A stretch of 64,000 nucleotides of DNA, taken from positions 1 to 64,000 of the forward strand of contig DATCLO010000029.1 in the NCBI GenBank assembly GCA_036563875.1, in the 5' to 3' direction. Each line of letters begins with the position of its first letter. Position 1 is the stretch's first letter. The notes under the pieces were generated by a model. That model searched no databases and had not been told where the DNA came from. It was given only the letters and a program-made list of their open reading frames with translations. A program made the position numbers and the translations under genes. This document shows, piece after piece, positions 44,456 through 53,331 of this stretch. This DNA comes from ZC4RG29 sp036563875. Lineage in GTDB: Bacteria; Bacteroidota; Bacteroidia; Cytophagales; Cyclobacteriaceae.

Positions 44456-44494
44456 AGTAAGAAGTAATCGATAATCCAATGGTTACTTCTTACT
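44456..44494. repeat. Perfect 12-bp inverted repeat after leuA
   Basis: AGTAAGAAGTAA (44456-44467) and TTACTTCTTACT (44483-44494) with a 15-base loop, followed by GATTACCGATCACCG. It lies between convergent leuA and the minus-strand membrane protein, so it may terminate. The wording resembles the degenerate tracts at 54776-54800 and 57892-58040, suggesting a dispersed element. Confidence 0.55.
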
Positions 44495-44523
44495 GATTAC
44501 CGATCACCGAATTATCGGCCAAC

Positions 44524-45705
44524 CTACACATAACTCACCCAAACCTTCCCCCTATTCTCCATCTTGTAGCGCTCGTACCAGCGACAAATGGGGTACAGGA
44601 CGATAACGACGGCGATCCACATCACGTAAGCAACCCACAGGCTAAAGCCATACCCCACCAGTTCCTGTGATAGCGTTACCCATGTGTTGAAGATCATGGT
44701 CCACACCGAATATCCGGTTGCTACTGCGGCAACCAGGGCCAGGGCGTGCAGCACAAAGATGTGCATCACGTAATAGAACAGCGGCACTCTGCCAAACACA
44801 ATGACTTTTTGGGCCAAGGCGGAAGGTTGTTTTTCCGAAAAGGCCAGGAACAGAAGTGATGGTCCAAGTGTCATGAGTAAGTACAACAGCGACGGCGGGT
44901 ACTTGCTTGTGTTTAGAAATGAGAGGAACGTGTACCAGGATGTCTGCTGTTCGGACCACGGAACGGGATCTCCATACACATTTATCAATCTTATGATGAC
45001 GAACAATGCAATCGCGCCCGAGCCGAGATAAATCAGCATGCGCTTTCTGCGCTGCGCCGTGAATTCTGGTGTATACAATGCGCCGAGGCAATAGCCTAAT
45101 GCCATAGTTCCCACCCATGGGATAAGCGGATAGGCGACGAAGATACCGCGGTCGCCACCGAGAGAATAGTATCCCGGGTCGTGAAACAACGACCAGAGGA
45201 AGGATCCAATGCCGGTGCCGGGAAAGTGAACGCCGTCAAGGAGATTATGTCCGCACACAAATACCAGGCCTGTGATCAGGATTGCTTTTAGCGGAAGGCG
45301 TACCAGCATACTCAACACAATCATGCTGACACCAATAGCCCAGATCACCTGTAAAGCGATAAATGGAAAACGGAAGTTGAAGAACCATGCAAAGTTCACG
45401 ATAGTGAACTCAAGCACCACGAGCCACAATCCCCGTGTCAGCAGAAAGGATGATAGTTCTGGGGTGCCTTTACGGCGCCCTACCAGATAGGCGGAAGTAC
45501 CAGCCAGGAACACAAACACGGGCGCACAAAAGTGAGTTATCCAGCGTGTGAAGAACAGCAACGTGTCTGTTTTGGAGAGATCAAGTGGATCATAGACGAA
45601 TGCATCGGCGTGGAAATAATCGCGCGCATGATCGAGCACCATGATAATCATTACCACACCCCGAAGCAGGTCAATGGATGAAATGCGAACGGTTTCTTTG
45701 TGCAT
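44524..45705 (-). CDS. Heparan-alpha-glucosaminide acetyltransferase-like membrane protein (DUF1624)
   Basis: A 393-residue protein with about ten transmembrane helices. The N-terminus SIDLLRGVVMIIMVLDHARD carries the histidine shared with HGSNAT-type acyltransferases, and FFTRWITHFCAPVFVFLAGT follows. Relatives carry acetyl groups across membranes to sugars; bacterial members are mostly uncharacterised. It stands alone between the leu operon and a terminator. Confidence 0.8.
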   Translation of the reverse strand: MHKETVRISSIDLLRGVVMIIMVLDHARDYFHADAFVYDPLDLSKTDTLLFFTRWITHFCAPVFVFLAGTSAYLVGRRKGTPELSSFLLTRGLWLVVLEFTIVNFAWFFNFRFPFIALQVIWAIGVSMIVLSMLVRLPLKAILITGLVFVCGHNLLDGVHFPGTGIGSFLWSLFHDPGYYSLGGDRGIFVAYPLIPWVGTMALGYCLGALYTPEFTAQRRKRMLIYLGSGAIALFVIIRLINVYGDPVPWSEQQTSWYTFLSFLNTSKYPPSLLYLLMTLGPSLLFLAFSEKQPSALAQKVIVFGRVPLFYYVMHIFVLHALALVAAVATGYSVWTMIFNTWVTLSQELVGYGFSLWVAYVMWIAVVIVLYPICRWYERYKMENRGKVWVSYV

Positions 45706-45811
45706 GGTCGTATGAAATACGAACCTGACTGCAAAAGGTTCTACGAAATCTTGCGCTTTATTCCCCTGCTTCGTCCTGCCAGCGCGACACCTCCCTGTAA
45801 ACAGGGAATAA

Positions 45812-45837
45812 AAAAGGCCGGGGGCTTCCGGCCTTTT
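45812..45837. terminator. Bidirectional intrinsic terminator
   Basis: AAAAGGCCGG (45812-45821) and CCGGCCTTTT (45828-45837) form a perfect 10-bp stem with a 6-base loop and A/T tracts on both sides. On the minus strand it lies 23 bases after the oxidoreductase stop, which it most likely ends. Confidence 0.85.
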
Positions 45838-45860
45838 AAATATGGCGAAAAGGATATTGG

Positions 45861-47480
45861 CTATACCATGAAGCGTCCGGGGCTCACGAGAATTCTGTCC
45901 GCCTCATCCATTTCGAAGCCCGCAATTCGATTGTTCTGCGAATCCCATTCTACGCGACGGCCTGTCTTGAGCGACAGTGTACCCATGTGCGCGGCAATGG
46001 CTTCCTGGAAGCCTTCGTCGATGCTACAGCTGGGTTTGCCTCCATTGCGGATACAGCTTAGCCATTCGCGGATGTGCAAGTGAGTAGAGTCTACGCGCTT
46101 GCCATCGCGATACGTGAACAGGAGACCCTTGTCTGCAAAATACCGTGCCGTTGCCGATGTCACGCCATCGAGGCCTTTGGCACGCGGGTCATAGCTGTAG
46201 AGCGGCACATTCTCACGAACGAGACCATTCTTGATCCATTCGGCGTAGCGAGTCGATCGAGGGTCTGCATAAATGGTCATGCTGTTGCCCAGCTCCATAG
46301 TACCATCGTGGCCCATCAGAATTGTACCGCGATCGAATTGGTTACCCAACGTTGCACTGTACATGAACGTCATCCCTTTTTCCTTACCTGCTTCCTGGCT
46401 TGAGCCCATGAAGAAGTCGGGATACTCCATGCATACCTGGAATACATCAGGAACTTCGCGTCCATCATTGTGTGTGTAAATTCCTCCGGTGGCAACGACC
46501 GTCCTAGGGATACCCATTTTCAGCAAGCAATTGATGCGGTCGAAATCGTGAGTGAGCAAGTCACCGGAAAGACCGGTACCATATTCCCACCATTTTCTCC
46601 ATCTGAAGAAGCGTTCCGGATTCCAGGGAATAGCCGGTGCATTGCCGAGGAACTGATTCCAGTCGACAGTCCGTGGACTGGCGTCTTTATGAATATCATA
46701 TTGCCAGGCACCATTGTCGTCGTTTCGGTTGGTGTTAGTTTGAATTAGACTGATGTGACCCAACACCCCTTTATTGATGGCGTCAATCGCAGTGAGGAAG
46801 CTTTGCGTTTGTCTGTGCTGGTGACCTACCTGGAACACAACGCCCGTTTCTTTAATCGTGTTGTACAATTCGTACGTTTCTGACAGCATGTGCGTCATGG
46901 GCTTTTCGACGTAGACGTGCTTGCCTGCTTTTGCTGCAGCTATTGCCATCGGCGCATGCCAGTGGTCAGGCGTAGCGATTACTACCGCATCGATGTCCGA
47001 TGCAGCGATCAACTCTTCATAGGTGCGATAACGCTTCGGCTTATTGCCATCGACCGTTCCCGTTTCGACAGCCATTTCAGCAAACGTGTCGAAGACATCG
47101 CAGACACCGCGGATCTGCACGTTGAGATTCTCCTGTGCGAGGAAATCTTTAAGCCGAGTGTCATTCGGATTCTTCTTGGCTGCACCCAGCATGCTTTCCT
47201 TCCATTCCTTATCGGCAAATCCCAATGCGCGCATGAGCTGCTTACCGCGAATGCCGTACCCGATAATTCCTATCCTAATAGGGTCGCCGGTCATCGGACC
47301 CGACGGTGGAGGCGCCACAGCATTGATGTTCAATTCCGACAGGATCGTTTCCCTTATTTCCTTCTCAGAGGAATAACGGGCGGCGGCGGCTGCAAAAAGG
47401 CTGCCCACTACTGGTATGCCGACGAGTCCTTTTAACAGGTCGCGCCGTGAGAATCCTTTTTTATCTTGTTGTTCGCTCAT
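45861..47480 (-). CDS. Tat-exported Gfo/Idh/MocA-family oxidoreductase
   Basis: A 539-residue protein. The twin-arginine signal is KGFSRRDLLKGLVGIPVVGS. The NAD-binding motif IRIGIIGYGIRGKQL begins near residue 68, and the family lysine is in KHVYVEKPMTH near 190. It is longer than most members (about 350-450), with an insertion after the nucleotide motif. Secreted glycoside-type oxidoreductases of this kind act on periplasmic sugars in Bacteroidota, though the substrate is unknown. It is the second gene of a pair with the DoxX-like protein (14-base gap) and ends at a strong terminator. Confidence 0.92.
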   Translation of the reverse strand: MSEQQDKKGFSRRDLLKGLVGIPVVGSLFAAAAARYSSEKEIRETILSELNINAVAPPPSGPMTGDPIRIGIIGYGIRGKQLMRALGFADKEWKESMLGAAKKNPNDTRLKDFLAQENLNVQIRGVCDVFDTFAEMAVETGTVDGNKPKRYRTYEELIAASDIDAVVIATPDHWHAPMAIAAAKAGKHVYVEKPMTHMLSETYELYNTIKETGVVFQVGHQHRQTQSFLTAIDAINKGVLGHISLIQTNTNRNDDNGAWQYDIHKDASPRTVDWNQFLGNAPAIPWNPERFFRWRKWWEYGTGLSGDLLTHDFDRINCLLKMGIPRTVVATGGIYTHNDGREVPDVFQVCMEYPDFFMGSSQEAGKEKGMTFMYSATLGNQFDRGTILMGHDGTMELGNSMTIYADPRSTRYAEWIKNGLVRENVPLYSYDPRAKGLDGVTSATARYFADKGLLFTYRDGKRVDSTHLHIREWLSCIRNGGKPSCSIDEGFQEAIAAHMGTLSLKTGRRVEWDSQNNRIAGFEMDEADRILVSPGRFMV

Positions 47481-47494
47481 GATTGATAGGTTCT

Positions 47495-48019
47495 TCAGTT
47501 GGTAACAGGTACTGCATTTTGTCTTTGTCTTACAAAAAACCGCTCAATGCCATAGTAGCGTGCGGTCGGGAATGCCATGACACACATCAGCGCGAACAAC
47601 TCGATCAGGTTCTTGTTCACAATGATGTATGTACCTTCGACCGGGGCGCTTGACTCAATACCCGGGAACGGCGGATAAGCAAGGTAAAACATCGCCAGGA
47701 GGAACATTCCTACAATCGACGCCGGTTTTAATAGAAATCCCAGCGTCAGCGCCAGCCCTATGATGATCATTGCCCAAATGGTGATGAAATCGGCAATGCC
47801 CACCATCGTGGAGCTTCTGCCAATGGATTGAAATATTCCTGAAAACCATCCCTGTGCTCCCATCAAATAGCCCACCGAGGACCAGTTGGGATTTAACAGT
47901 TTTACGATTCCCTCGTAGAGAAAATGCCATCCGATCAGCATGCGGAGGCCAACGAGCGCAAACATCTGAATCTTCGAATAACCCGATTGTTCCATAATTT
48001 TTGATTGAATGAAGGGCAT
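47495..48019 (-). CDS. DoxX-like membrane protein
   Basis: A 174-residue protein with four predicted transmembrane helices: FALVGLRMLIGWHFLYEGIVKL, ITIWAMIIIGLALTLGFLLK, VGMFLLAMFYLAYPPF and NLIELFALMCVMAF. The DoxX/DoxD-like family includes thiosulfate:quinone oxidoreductase subunits, but most members are of unknown role. An internal ATG at 47995 (MEQSGYSK) is an equally good start. It precedes the Tat-exported oxidoreductase and may serve it as a redox partner; that is inference. Confidence 0.85.
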   Translation of the reverse strand: MPFIQSKIMEQSGYSKIQMFALVGLRMLIGWHFLYEGIVKLLNPNWSSVGYLMGAQGWFSGIFQSIGRSSTMVGIADFITIWAMIIIGLALTLGFLLKPASIVGMFLLAMFYLAYPPFPGIESSAPVEGTYIIVNKNLIELFALMCVMAFPTARYYGIERFFVRQRQNAVPVTN

Positions 48020-48163
48020 TAGCCTTGGTGAATATAGAAAGGAATCCCCCCGAATTCAACACAGAAAACGATTGAGGGTAATGTGTTGCACAGTGTGTAT
48101 TACACGCTGGTTTTGCCGCGCTACACGTCTTTGTTTACGATCAGATCTGTAGGGAGTAAGCAG

Positions 48164-48889
48164 TTATCTTAGATCTTGCCATACGAGAAGTCCCCTTTCA
48201 AGAGGTGCGGTGCAGTTGCCGTCTCCGTTTCCTGAGAACCCACCATCCGGACTGCAAATGAATTCGCAGCCTTCCGTGTAAAGCATACTCGGCTGGTCAC
48301 AGCAGTATGCCGTCACGTAATATACCACCGAGCCACCGTACTCAAATTGCCAAACACTTGCTGGCGGATTGCGAACGGATTCCGCCTGGATGGAACCGAT
48401 AAGGTCTCTCACACAGTCGGGAACAAAAGGCGGGATCTCGTCGAGGCTGCGGAAGGTAATGGACTCAAAGGCCTTGATTATTTGCTCGCGCACGGCCGGG
48501 CGAGCATTCTGGCTGCTCATTGTGAATTTCAGACCTCCGAATTCCTCAATGCCGTCGAAGTGAATGCCGGTTATTCCTTTATTCGTACCCCGAGGTTTCA
48601 CAATTTTCGCCCTGCGCCCATCGATGGTAGTCCAGAACGTCTCGTGTGTATTGGGATCGACATCCAGGTCGGAGGCAAACCGGCCGAGGTCAAATTCAAG
48701 TTCTCCCATGCCGGCCGCTCGGATACCCCCTACATAGGAGTCAAAGCCGGTCTTGGTTACTGCTTGCCAGGAAGCTGGAACCTGAATAGTAAAACGTCCA
48801 AAATCCAGTGTTCGTAGTTCTGTGTCCTGTTCCGGTTGACAGGAAGCGACGGCCAGGACTGAGATCCACACATACTTTGCCAGGCGCAT
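48164..48889 (-). CDS. Hypothetical lipoprotein with DUF6970-like end
   Basis: A 241-residue lipoprotein with lipobox VASC (Cys near residue 17). The first part has a PsbP/MogR-like strand pattern (LDFGRFTIQVPASWQAV; KFTMSSQNARPAVREQIIKAF). The last 70 residues (SIQAESVRNPPASVWQFEYG; AYCCDQPSMLY; SPDGGFSGNGDGNC) resemble the Bacteroidota DUF6970 domain, with four to five cysteines. The function is unknown. It stands alone on the minus strand. Confidence 0.7.
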   Translation of the reverse strand: MRLAKYVWISVLAVASCQPEQDTELRTLDFGRFTIQVPASWQAVTKTGFDSYVGGIRAAGMGELEFDLGRFASDLDVDPNTHETFWTTIDGRRAKIVKPRGTNKGITGIHFDGIEEFGGLKFTMSSQNARPAVREQIIKAFESITFRSLDEIPPFVPDCVRDLIGSIQAESVRNPPASVWQFEYGGSVVYYVTAYCCDQPSMLYTEGCEFICSPDGGFSGNGDGNCTAPLERGLLVWQDLR

Positions 48890-48957
48890 TGTGTCTTTTT
48901 TTATTAAGGGGAATTGCCAAAAACAAGTTAAGAAAAACCCGAACCTGAAAAAAGACC

Positions 48958-49392
48958 TTATTGCTCTGCGTGAAGGCCTATTCGGTTCCCCTCGGAGTCC
49001 AGGATGATGGCAATCAAACCTGCAGGAATTCGCGTCTTTGGCCTGATAATCCTACCCCCTGCCGGCACCACCCGATCGAGTACGGCCTGGATACTGGGAC
49101 TTGCATTGAGGTAAATCAGCGTTCCAATCTTGGAGGGCTTGGAGGTTTCCGACCTGACAAGGGCACCCGTCACCCGTCCTGACGTAGCCTGAATGACGCC
49201 GGGATGCGATGGAAAGAAAGTCAGCTCTTCGTTGGTCTCCTCGAAAATCACCGTCCGCATTTCTATATCGAGGATGGTCTCGTAAAACTTTTTGGCCCGC
49301 TGTGAATCGACCACCGGGATCTCGAACCACGTAATCACATTCGTGTCTGCGTCGATTTTTCTAAGCTTGGGTTTCTCAATTGTGTTGTCCAT
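48958..49392 (-). CDS. VOC-family (glyoxalase/bleomycin-resistance-like) protein
   Basis: A 144-residue vicinal-oxygen-chelate protein: NVITWFEIPVVDSQRAKKFYETIL opens the first beta-alpha-beta-beta-beta unit and IRPKTRIPAGLIAIILDSEGNRIGLH closes the second. The metal-binding residues are not clearly all present, so it may be a non-enzymatic or atypical member. The substrate is unknown. Confidence 0.85.
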   Translation of the reverse strand: MDNTIEKPKLRKIDADTNVITWFEIPVVDSQRAKKFYETILDIEMRTVIFEETNEELTFFPSHPGVIQATSGRVTGALVRSETSKPSKIGTLIYLNASPSIQAVLDRVVPAGGRIIRPKTRIPAGLIAIILDSEGNRIGLHAEQ

Positions 49393-49480
49393 TTAGTTAT
49401 CCGGCTTTTTTTCTATCGCCTCCATTACAACAATCCTTCGGCATCGAAAGGTCCAGGCCGGCCGACGAATCGTCAAAGTT

Positions 49481-49945
49481 TCACTTGCGCGCTTTAGCTT
49501 TGGCCCTACCTTCTTTCGAAAGGGCAAAACGCGAATCACGTGTCATCTTGGCAATAAACGCCGCTTTGCGGAAGCGCATTGCACTCCAATCATCATCAAT
49601 GGCCACGGCACGAACAACTTCGAAACCGCCGTCACCCAGTGTATCCCATCCCTTGTCCCGACTGATGTCGACTTTGTACTTTTTAGACGTTCCCTTAGGG
49701 TAGGCAAACCACAGGACCGCGTCTCCTTTGATTTTTTCCTTGATTGATCTGAACGCCGCGTCGATTTCGGGTTTCGATTTCACAAAAATCAGGGCGAACT
49801 CAATTTCCTTGCATTTGCCGGCCGACGTGATAATCGTTGAGAAATCTCCCATTTTTTTCATTTCGGATTTAAACTCAGGGGGGCTGTTCAGAATGCACAG
49901 CTGAGACTGGTCTTTGAAGTTCAGTTTTTTCAGAAGGGAGGTCAT
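49481..49945 (-). CDS. Hypothetical protein, DUF3052-like
   Basis: A 154-residue soluble protein with a Rossmann-like strand order (QSQLCILNSPPEFKSEMKKM; IEFALIFVKSKPEIDAAFRS; GDAVLWFAYPKGTSKKYKVD) and a basic C-terminus rich in Lys/Ala/Arg. It resembles DUF3052-type proteins of unknown role. It lies 10 bases after the DUF3347 lipoprotein gene on the same strand, so the two are likely co-transcribed. Confidence 0.6.
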   Translation of the reverse strand: MTSLLKKLNFKDQSQLCILNSPPEFKSEMKKMGDFSTIITSAGKCKEIEFALIFVKSKPEIDAAFRSIKEKIKGDAVLWFAYPKGTSKKYKVDISRDKGWDTLGDGGFEVVRAVAIDDDWSAMRFRKAAFIAKMTRDSRFALSKEGRAKAKARK

Positions 49946-49955
49946 AAGGGTCGAC

Positions 49956-50540
49956 CTATTGTAGTTTTTCCTGAACGGTCCCGCACGTTAGCATCTTGTC
50001 TCCAAAGTACGGATTACGAATAGTCTCGCTGTCGCTCAGCCAGTATCCACCCTCATTGTCAAACGCCATGGGACAGTATTCGTAGAACGCTACGCTTCCA
50101 CCAAGACCGAAAGCCTTCACGCTTTCATACATGAATTCGGTCAGGTCGCTGAACAATGCGCGCTGCTTTTCCAGGTCGCTCTCCAGTGCAATAGCATCCA
50201 GTGCGCGGTCCATGCCATCCCGATAAGCGTTCCAATCATTTTGAGCGGCTCCTGACAAGATGCTACCGTCAACCGTAGTGAGAACTGATCGGGCTTGTGT
50301 AGCCGCTGCGCGCGCCGCCTCCGAATCTGAAGCTACGAGGGCATCCTTCAATCCCAGATACTCCTCAAAGGTGGCGGAAAGTTGCTTCTGGAACGCCCCG
50401 TCAACCTGGAAGCGGGGACCGGCAGATTCCGCTATAGTGCCTTTTGTTCCGGCCGACTCATTGCCCCTCTTTCCGGAGCATCCGTCAAACAATACCACTA
50501 CGAGGCAGAATAATGATGTGAGAGTTTTTGTTCGTATCAT
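49956..50540 (-). CDS. Exported DUF3347-like lipoprotein
   Basis: A 194-residue lipoprotein with signal LFCLVVVLFDGC. The domain is helical, with a conserved end YCPMAFDNEGGYWLSDSETI and PYFGDKMLTCGTVQEKL. This matches DUF3347, which in Bacteroidota often accompanies copper-efflux or CusB-like proteins; the CPM and late Cys may bind metal. No copper gene is adjacent, so the role stays open. Confidence 0.75.
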   Translation of the reverse strand: MIRTKTLTSLFCLVVVLFDGCSGKRGNESAGTKGTIAESAGPRFQVDGAFQKQLSATFEEYLGLKDALVASDSEAARAAATQARSVLTTVDGSILSGAAQNDWNAYRDGMDRALDAIALESDLEKQRALFSDLTEFMYESVKAFGLGGSVAFYEYCPMAFDNEGGYWLSDSETIRNPYFGDKMLTCGTVQEKLQ

Positions 50541-50550
50541 GAAATCAGCG

Positions 50551-51093
50551 TTAGCTAGTTAACCTTTTTTCAAGAACAGCAAATTCGAGAGGGATCTTTG
50601 GTTTTCCAAAGCGTGGGTCCGTAAAGGCAAAAGGCTTTCGTTCACCTGTATCGTAATATCCGTGCCTCGTATACCAGGCGACAAGTTCCGTCCGTACCGT
50701 AAGCACTGTCATGAAAATCGTATGGCAATTCCTGCTGAGAGCCACGTTCTCCGATGCCCGCATCAATTCCTTCCCTATTCCGCGGCCTTGCAGGTCGGGC
50801 TTGACCGTGAGCATACCCAGGTACAACCGTTCCCCCTGCTTTTGAAGTTCCACGCAACCCACGATGCCGGTTACGTCGACAGCCTTCAGAAGCAACGACG
50901 ATGGGTCGTCAATGATTTCCCGGATGAGTTGGGCGTCCGTTCGCGTGCCGTCGATGAGCAAGGCTTCCGTAGTCCAACCCTTCAGGGCTGATGGGCCGCG
51001 ATAGGCTGAGTTGATGAGCCGCTCCAGGGCTTCAGCATCTTCCGGCGAAGCTTCCGTGATCACCACGCTGGCCTGATGTGCTTCCGTTTTCAT
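50551..51093 (-). CDS. GNAT-family N-acetyltransferase
   Basis: A 180-residue acetyltransferase: VVITEASPEDAEALERLINS at the start, the acetyl-CoA loop LTVKPDLQGRGIGKELM and the late strand TELVAWYTRHGYYDTGERKP. The frame is open to 51210, but the ATG at 51093 gives the family-typical start. It lies 10 bases before the DUF3347 gene and probably heads the short operon 51093-49481. The acceptor is unknown. Confidence 0.85.
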   Translation of the reverse strand: MKTEAHQASVVITEASPEDAEALERLINSAYRGPSALKGWTTEALLIDGTRTDAQLIREIIDDPSSLLLKAVDVTGIVGCVELQKQGERLYLGMLTVKPDLQGRGIGKELMRASENVALSRNCHTIFMTVLTVRTELVAWYTRHGYYDTGERKPFAFTDPRFGKPKIPLEFAVLEKRLTS

Positions 51094-51328
51094 GCGCAAC
51101 AAGTTACACCTAAAAAAGCAAACGTTGCGGTCGTCGCCAAACAGAGTCGGTCGCACAAAATAAATTCCGGACACCCCATGTTCAATTTTGAACAATGACG
51201 TCAAGGGCAAGTCAACAGGTTTTAAAGTTGATAAGCGATTTGGCGTGCAATTCGACAGAGCGGCATTTCATTTTGTGAATAACCCGAAGAACTAGTAATA
51301 ATAATCATCAGAGTTTCGTTCTTGCTCC

Positions 51329-52375
51329 ATGGAAAAAATGAACCGGCTCTTTTGGTGGTGTTCGGGTGCTCACCCGGATCTTCTTGTGAAATGTCCGACA
51401 GAAACCAGTAAGTACGTCGGCATCGGCGCCACGGTATTTTTTACCGGAGTGTTCGCATGGATGGCTTCGGCCTACGCTTTGTATACTGTCTTTGATAATG
51501 GATGGATTGCTGCGGGTCTGGGATTGATTTGGGGTCTGATGATCTTCAACCTAGACCGCTACATCGTATCCAGCATGCGCAAGGAGGGCAACTTCCGCAA
51601 GGAACTGCTCACCGCTCTCCCACGACTTATCCTCGCGGTACTCATCTCGCTAGTCATTGCGAAACCCCTCGAAATGAAAATTTTCGACAAGGAAATTCGC
51701 GGTGAGCTCACCATCATGGAACAGCAAGTCCGCACCGCTCAGGAGAATGAAATCCGCACACGCTATGCTCAGGAACAAGACGTCCTCAGGAATGATATCG
51801 CTGCGCTCAAACAGGAAATAGTGGATAAGACGCAGAGTCGGGATGAACTGCGGAGACTGGCCCAACAGGAGGCTGACGGCACCGGCGGTACGATGCGCCG
51901 CAACGCAGGACCGATTTATGCTATCAAGAAAGCGGATGCTGATCGTGTCGACCAGGAACTCACTGCACTAACCATGCGCAACGAAGCGCTGATCAAGGAA
52001 AAGGTAGAAGCGATGCTTCGCAACGACTCGTTGATTGCAGCTGAGATTCAAGCGCTGGACAAGCAACGACTTGACGGGCCCGCTGCAAGAATGGAAGCAC
52101 TTAACCGACTCACGGCGTCGAGCGATGCTATTTGGCTTGCCAACCTATTTATCGTGCTTTTGTTCATCGCAGTAGAAACTGCGCCGGTGTTTGTAAAACT
52201 AATTTCGCCTCAAGGTCCCTATGATCATCTGCTGCGCATTGAAGAGCATGCGTTCGAAGGGCAGCGCGCGGAGGAATTGGCAAAGACCAATGCGATGATT
52301 AAGGAACGCAACGCGGCCCTACCACAAACGGAAAAGGCATTCCTTACCGATCAGCTCGATATGAAACTTGGCTGA
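51329..52375 (+). CDS. DUF4407-domain membrane protein
   Basis: A 348-residue protein with two N-terminal hydrophobic segments (GIGATVFFTGVFAWMASAYAL; AAGLGLIWGLMIFNLDRYIV), a third (LPRLILAVLISLVIA), a long coiled coil (about 125-260, rich in Glu/Gln/Arg) and a fourth helix (LANLFIVLLFIAVETAPVFV). This order, including the NLDRYIV motif, defines DUF4407, common in Bacteroidota with no known function. Single gene, facing the AlkA gene. Confidence 0.88.
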   Translation: MEKMNRLFWWCSGAHPDLLVKCPTETSKYVGIGATVFFTGVFAWMASAYALYTVFDNGWIAAGLGLIWGLMIFNLDRYIVSSMRKEGNFRKELLTALPRLILAVLISLVIAKPLEMKIFDKEIRGELTIMEQQVRTAQENEIRTRYAQEQDVLRNDIAALKQEIVDKTQSRDELRRLAQQEADGTGGTMRRNAGPIYAIKKADADRVDQELTALTMRNEALIKEKVEAMLRNDSLIAAEIQALDKQRLDGPAARMEALNRLTASSDAIWLANLFIVLLFIAVETAPVFVKLISPQGPYDHLLRIEEHAFEGQRAEELAKTNAMIKERNAALPQTEKAFLTDQLDMKLG

Positions 52376-52438
52376 AATCGTGGGATGATTCCACTAACGA
52401 TGTCTGGCTGTGCGTCTTTGTGGAAGCGTAGGATAGCG

Positions 52439-53323
52439 TTAAAGACTTTTCCAAAAATACAACGTCGCGTACGCTTCCCATCCGCGGTAGCGGCGAAAGA
52501 CGCGCAGCACTTCTTCTGCCGTTGGCTTGCGGTCGAGTTTCAAAGCGCGTCGCAGTGCGGCGTTGAGTCCTGCGTCTCCCAGCGGAAGCGCAGTTCTATG
52601 CCGAAAGGTTCGCATCATGACGTAGTTGGCAGTCCACGTTCCGATCCCTTTGATGGCAAGTAGCGCTCCCATTCTTTCATCAGGAGGCATTGCTTCCAGT
52701 TTCTCCCGAGAGATTTCGCCAGACGCAAAGGATTTGGCAAGGCCGACAATATATCTGGCTTTTTGACGTGAAAACTGTAATGTGAGAAGGTCATCAGGAT
52801 TGACATCTGCGAGGGCTCGCGGTTCGGGAAACAGGTAGTAAGTAGTACCGTCGATTGTAATTTGTTCTCCAAATTTTTCAACAAGCCTTTGCTTGAGGGT
52901 GTAAGCGAAAGCGAGATTGATTTGCTGCCCGATCACCGCCCACACCAGTGATTCAAACAAATCGGGTTGGCCGACGATCCGATATCCATAGTACTCCTTT
53001 ACAAGAACTTTCAAGTGTCGATCGCGGGAGGCAAGGGCATAAAACGGTTCAAGGTCCGTGTCCAGGTCGAACCATTCCCGCACATAAGATTCAACGGCTG
53101 CTTTAATATCCTTCGTAAGCGAAGTGTTGAGAACAGAAACCTGCAGACGCCTCTTTGTATTTGTCACGCGAAACAGGATATTTCTGTCTTTGCCGCGAAC
53201 AAGTTTGGTTACTTCATTTCCATTGCAAACATGCAGGACTTCGCGCGGCGAGCGCGCCAGATAACTCAAGCAGTGTTTGAAGTCGAACGTTTCCGGAACT
53301 GAAATGAAGAATGAATTTGCCAC
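52439..53323 (-). CDS. alkA: DNA-3-methyladenine glycosylase II
   Basis: A 294-residue HhH-GPD glycosylase. The helix-hairpin-helix is LLAIKGIGTWTANYVMMR and the catalytic Asp sits in LPLGDAGLNAALR. The N-terminal AlkA-type domain (about 1-110) and the motif SLVWAVIGQQINLAFAYTLK also match. It removes alkylated bases. It lies 8 bases after the metallo-beta-lactamase-fold gene on the same strand, so it may share its promoter; the functional link is unclear. Confidence 0.93.
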   Translation of the reverse strand: MANSFFISVPETFDFKHCLSYLARSPREVLHVCNGNEVTKLVRGKDRNILFRVTNTKRRLQVSVLNTSLTKDIKAAVESYVREWFDLDTDLEPFYALASRDRHLKVLVKEYYGYRIVGQPDLFESLVWAVIGQQINLAFAYTLKQRLVEKFGEQITIDGTTYYLFPEPRALADVNPDDLLTLQFSRQKARYIVGLAKSFASGEISREKLEAMPPDERMGALLAIKGIGTWTANYVMMRTFRHRTALPLGDAGLNAALRRALKLDRKPTAEEVLRVFRRYRGWEAYATLYFWKSL

Positions 53324-53331
53324 GGCTTATC

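Noticed and set aside
44439..44523. tRNA or small RNA in the gap after leuA
   Set aside because: The inverted repeat is AT-rich, with no cloverleaf or CCA; it fits a terminator or repeat element.
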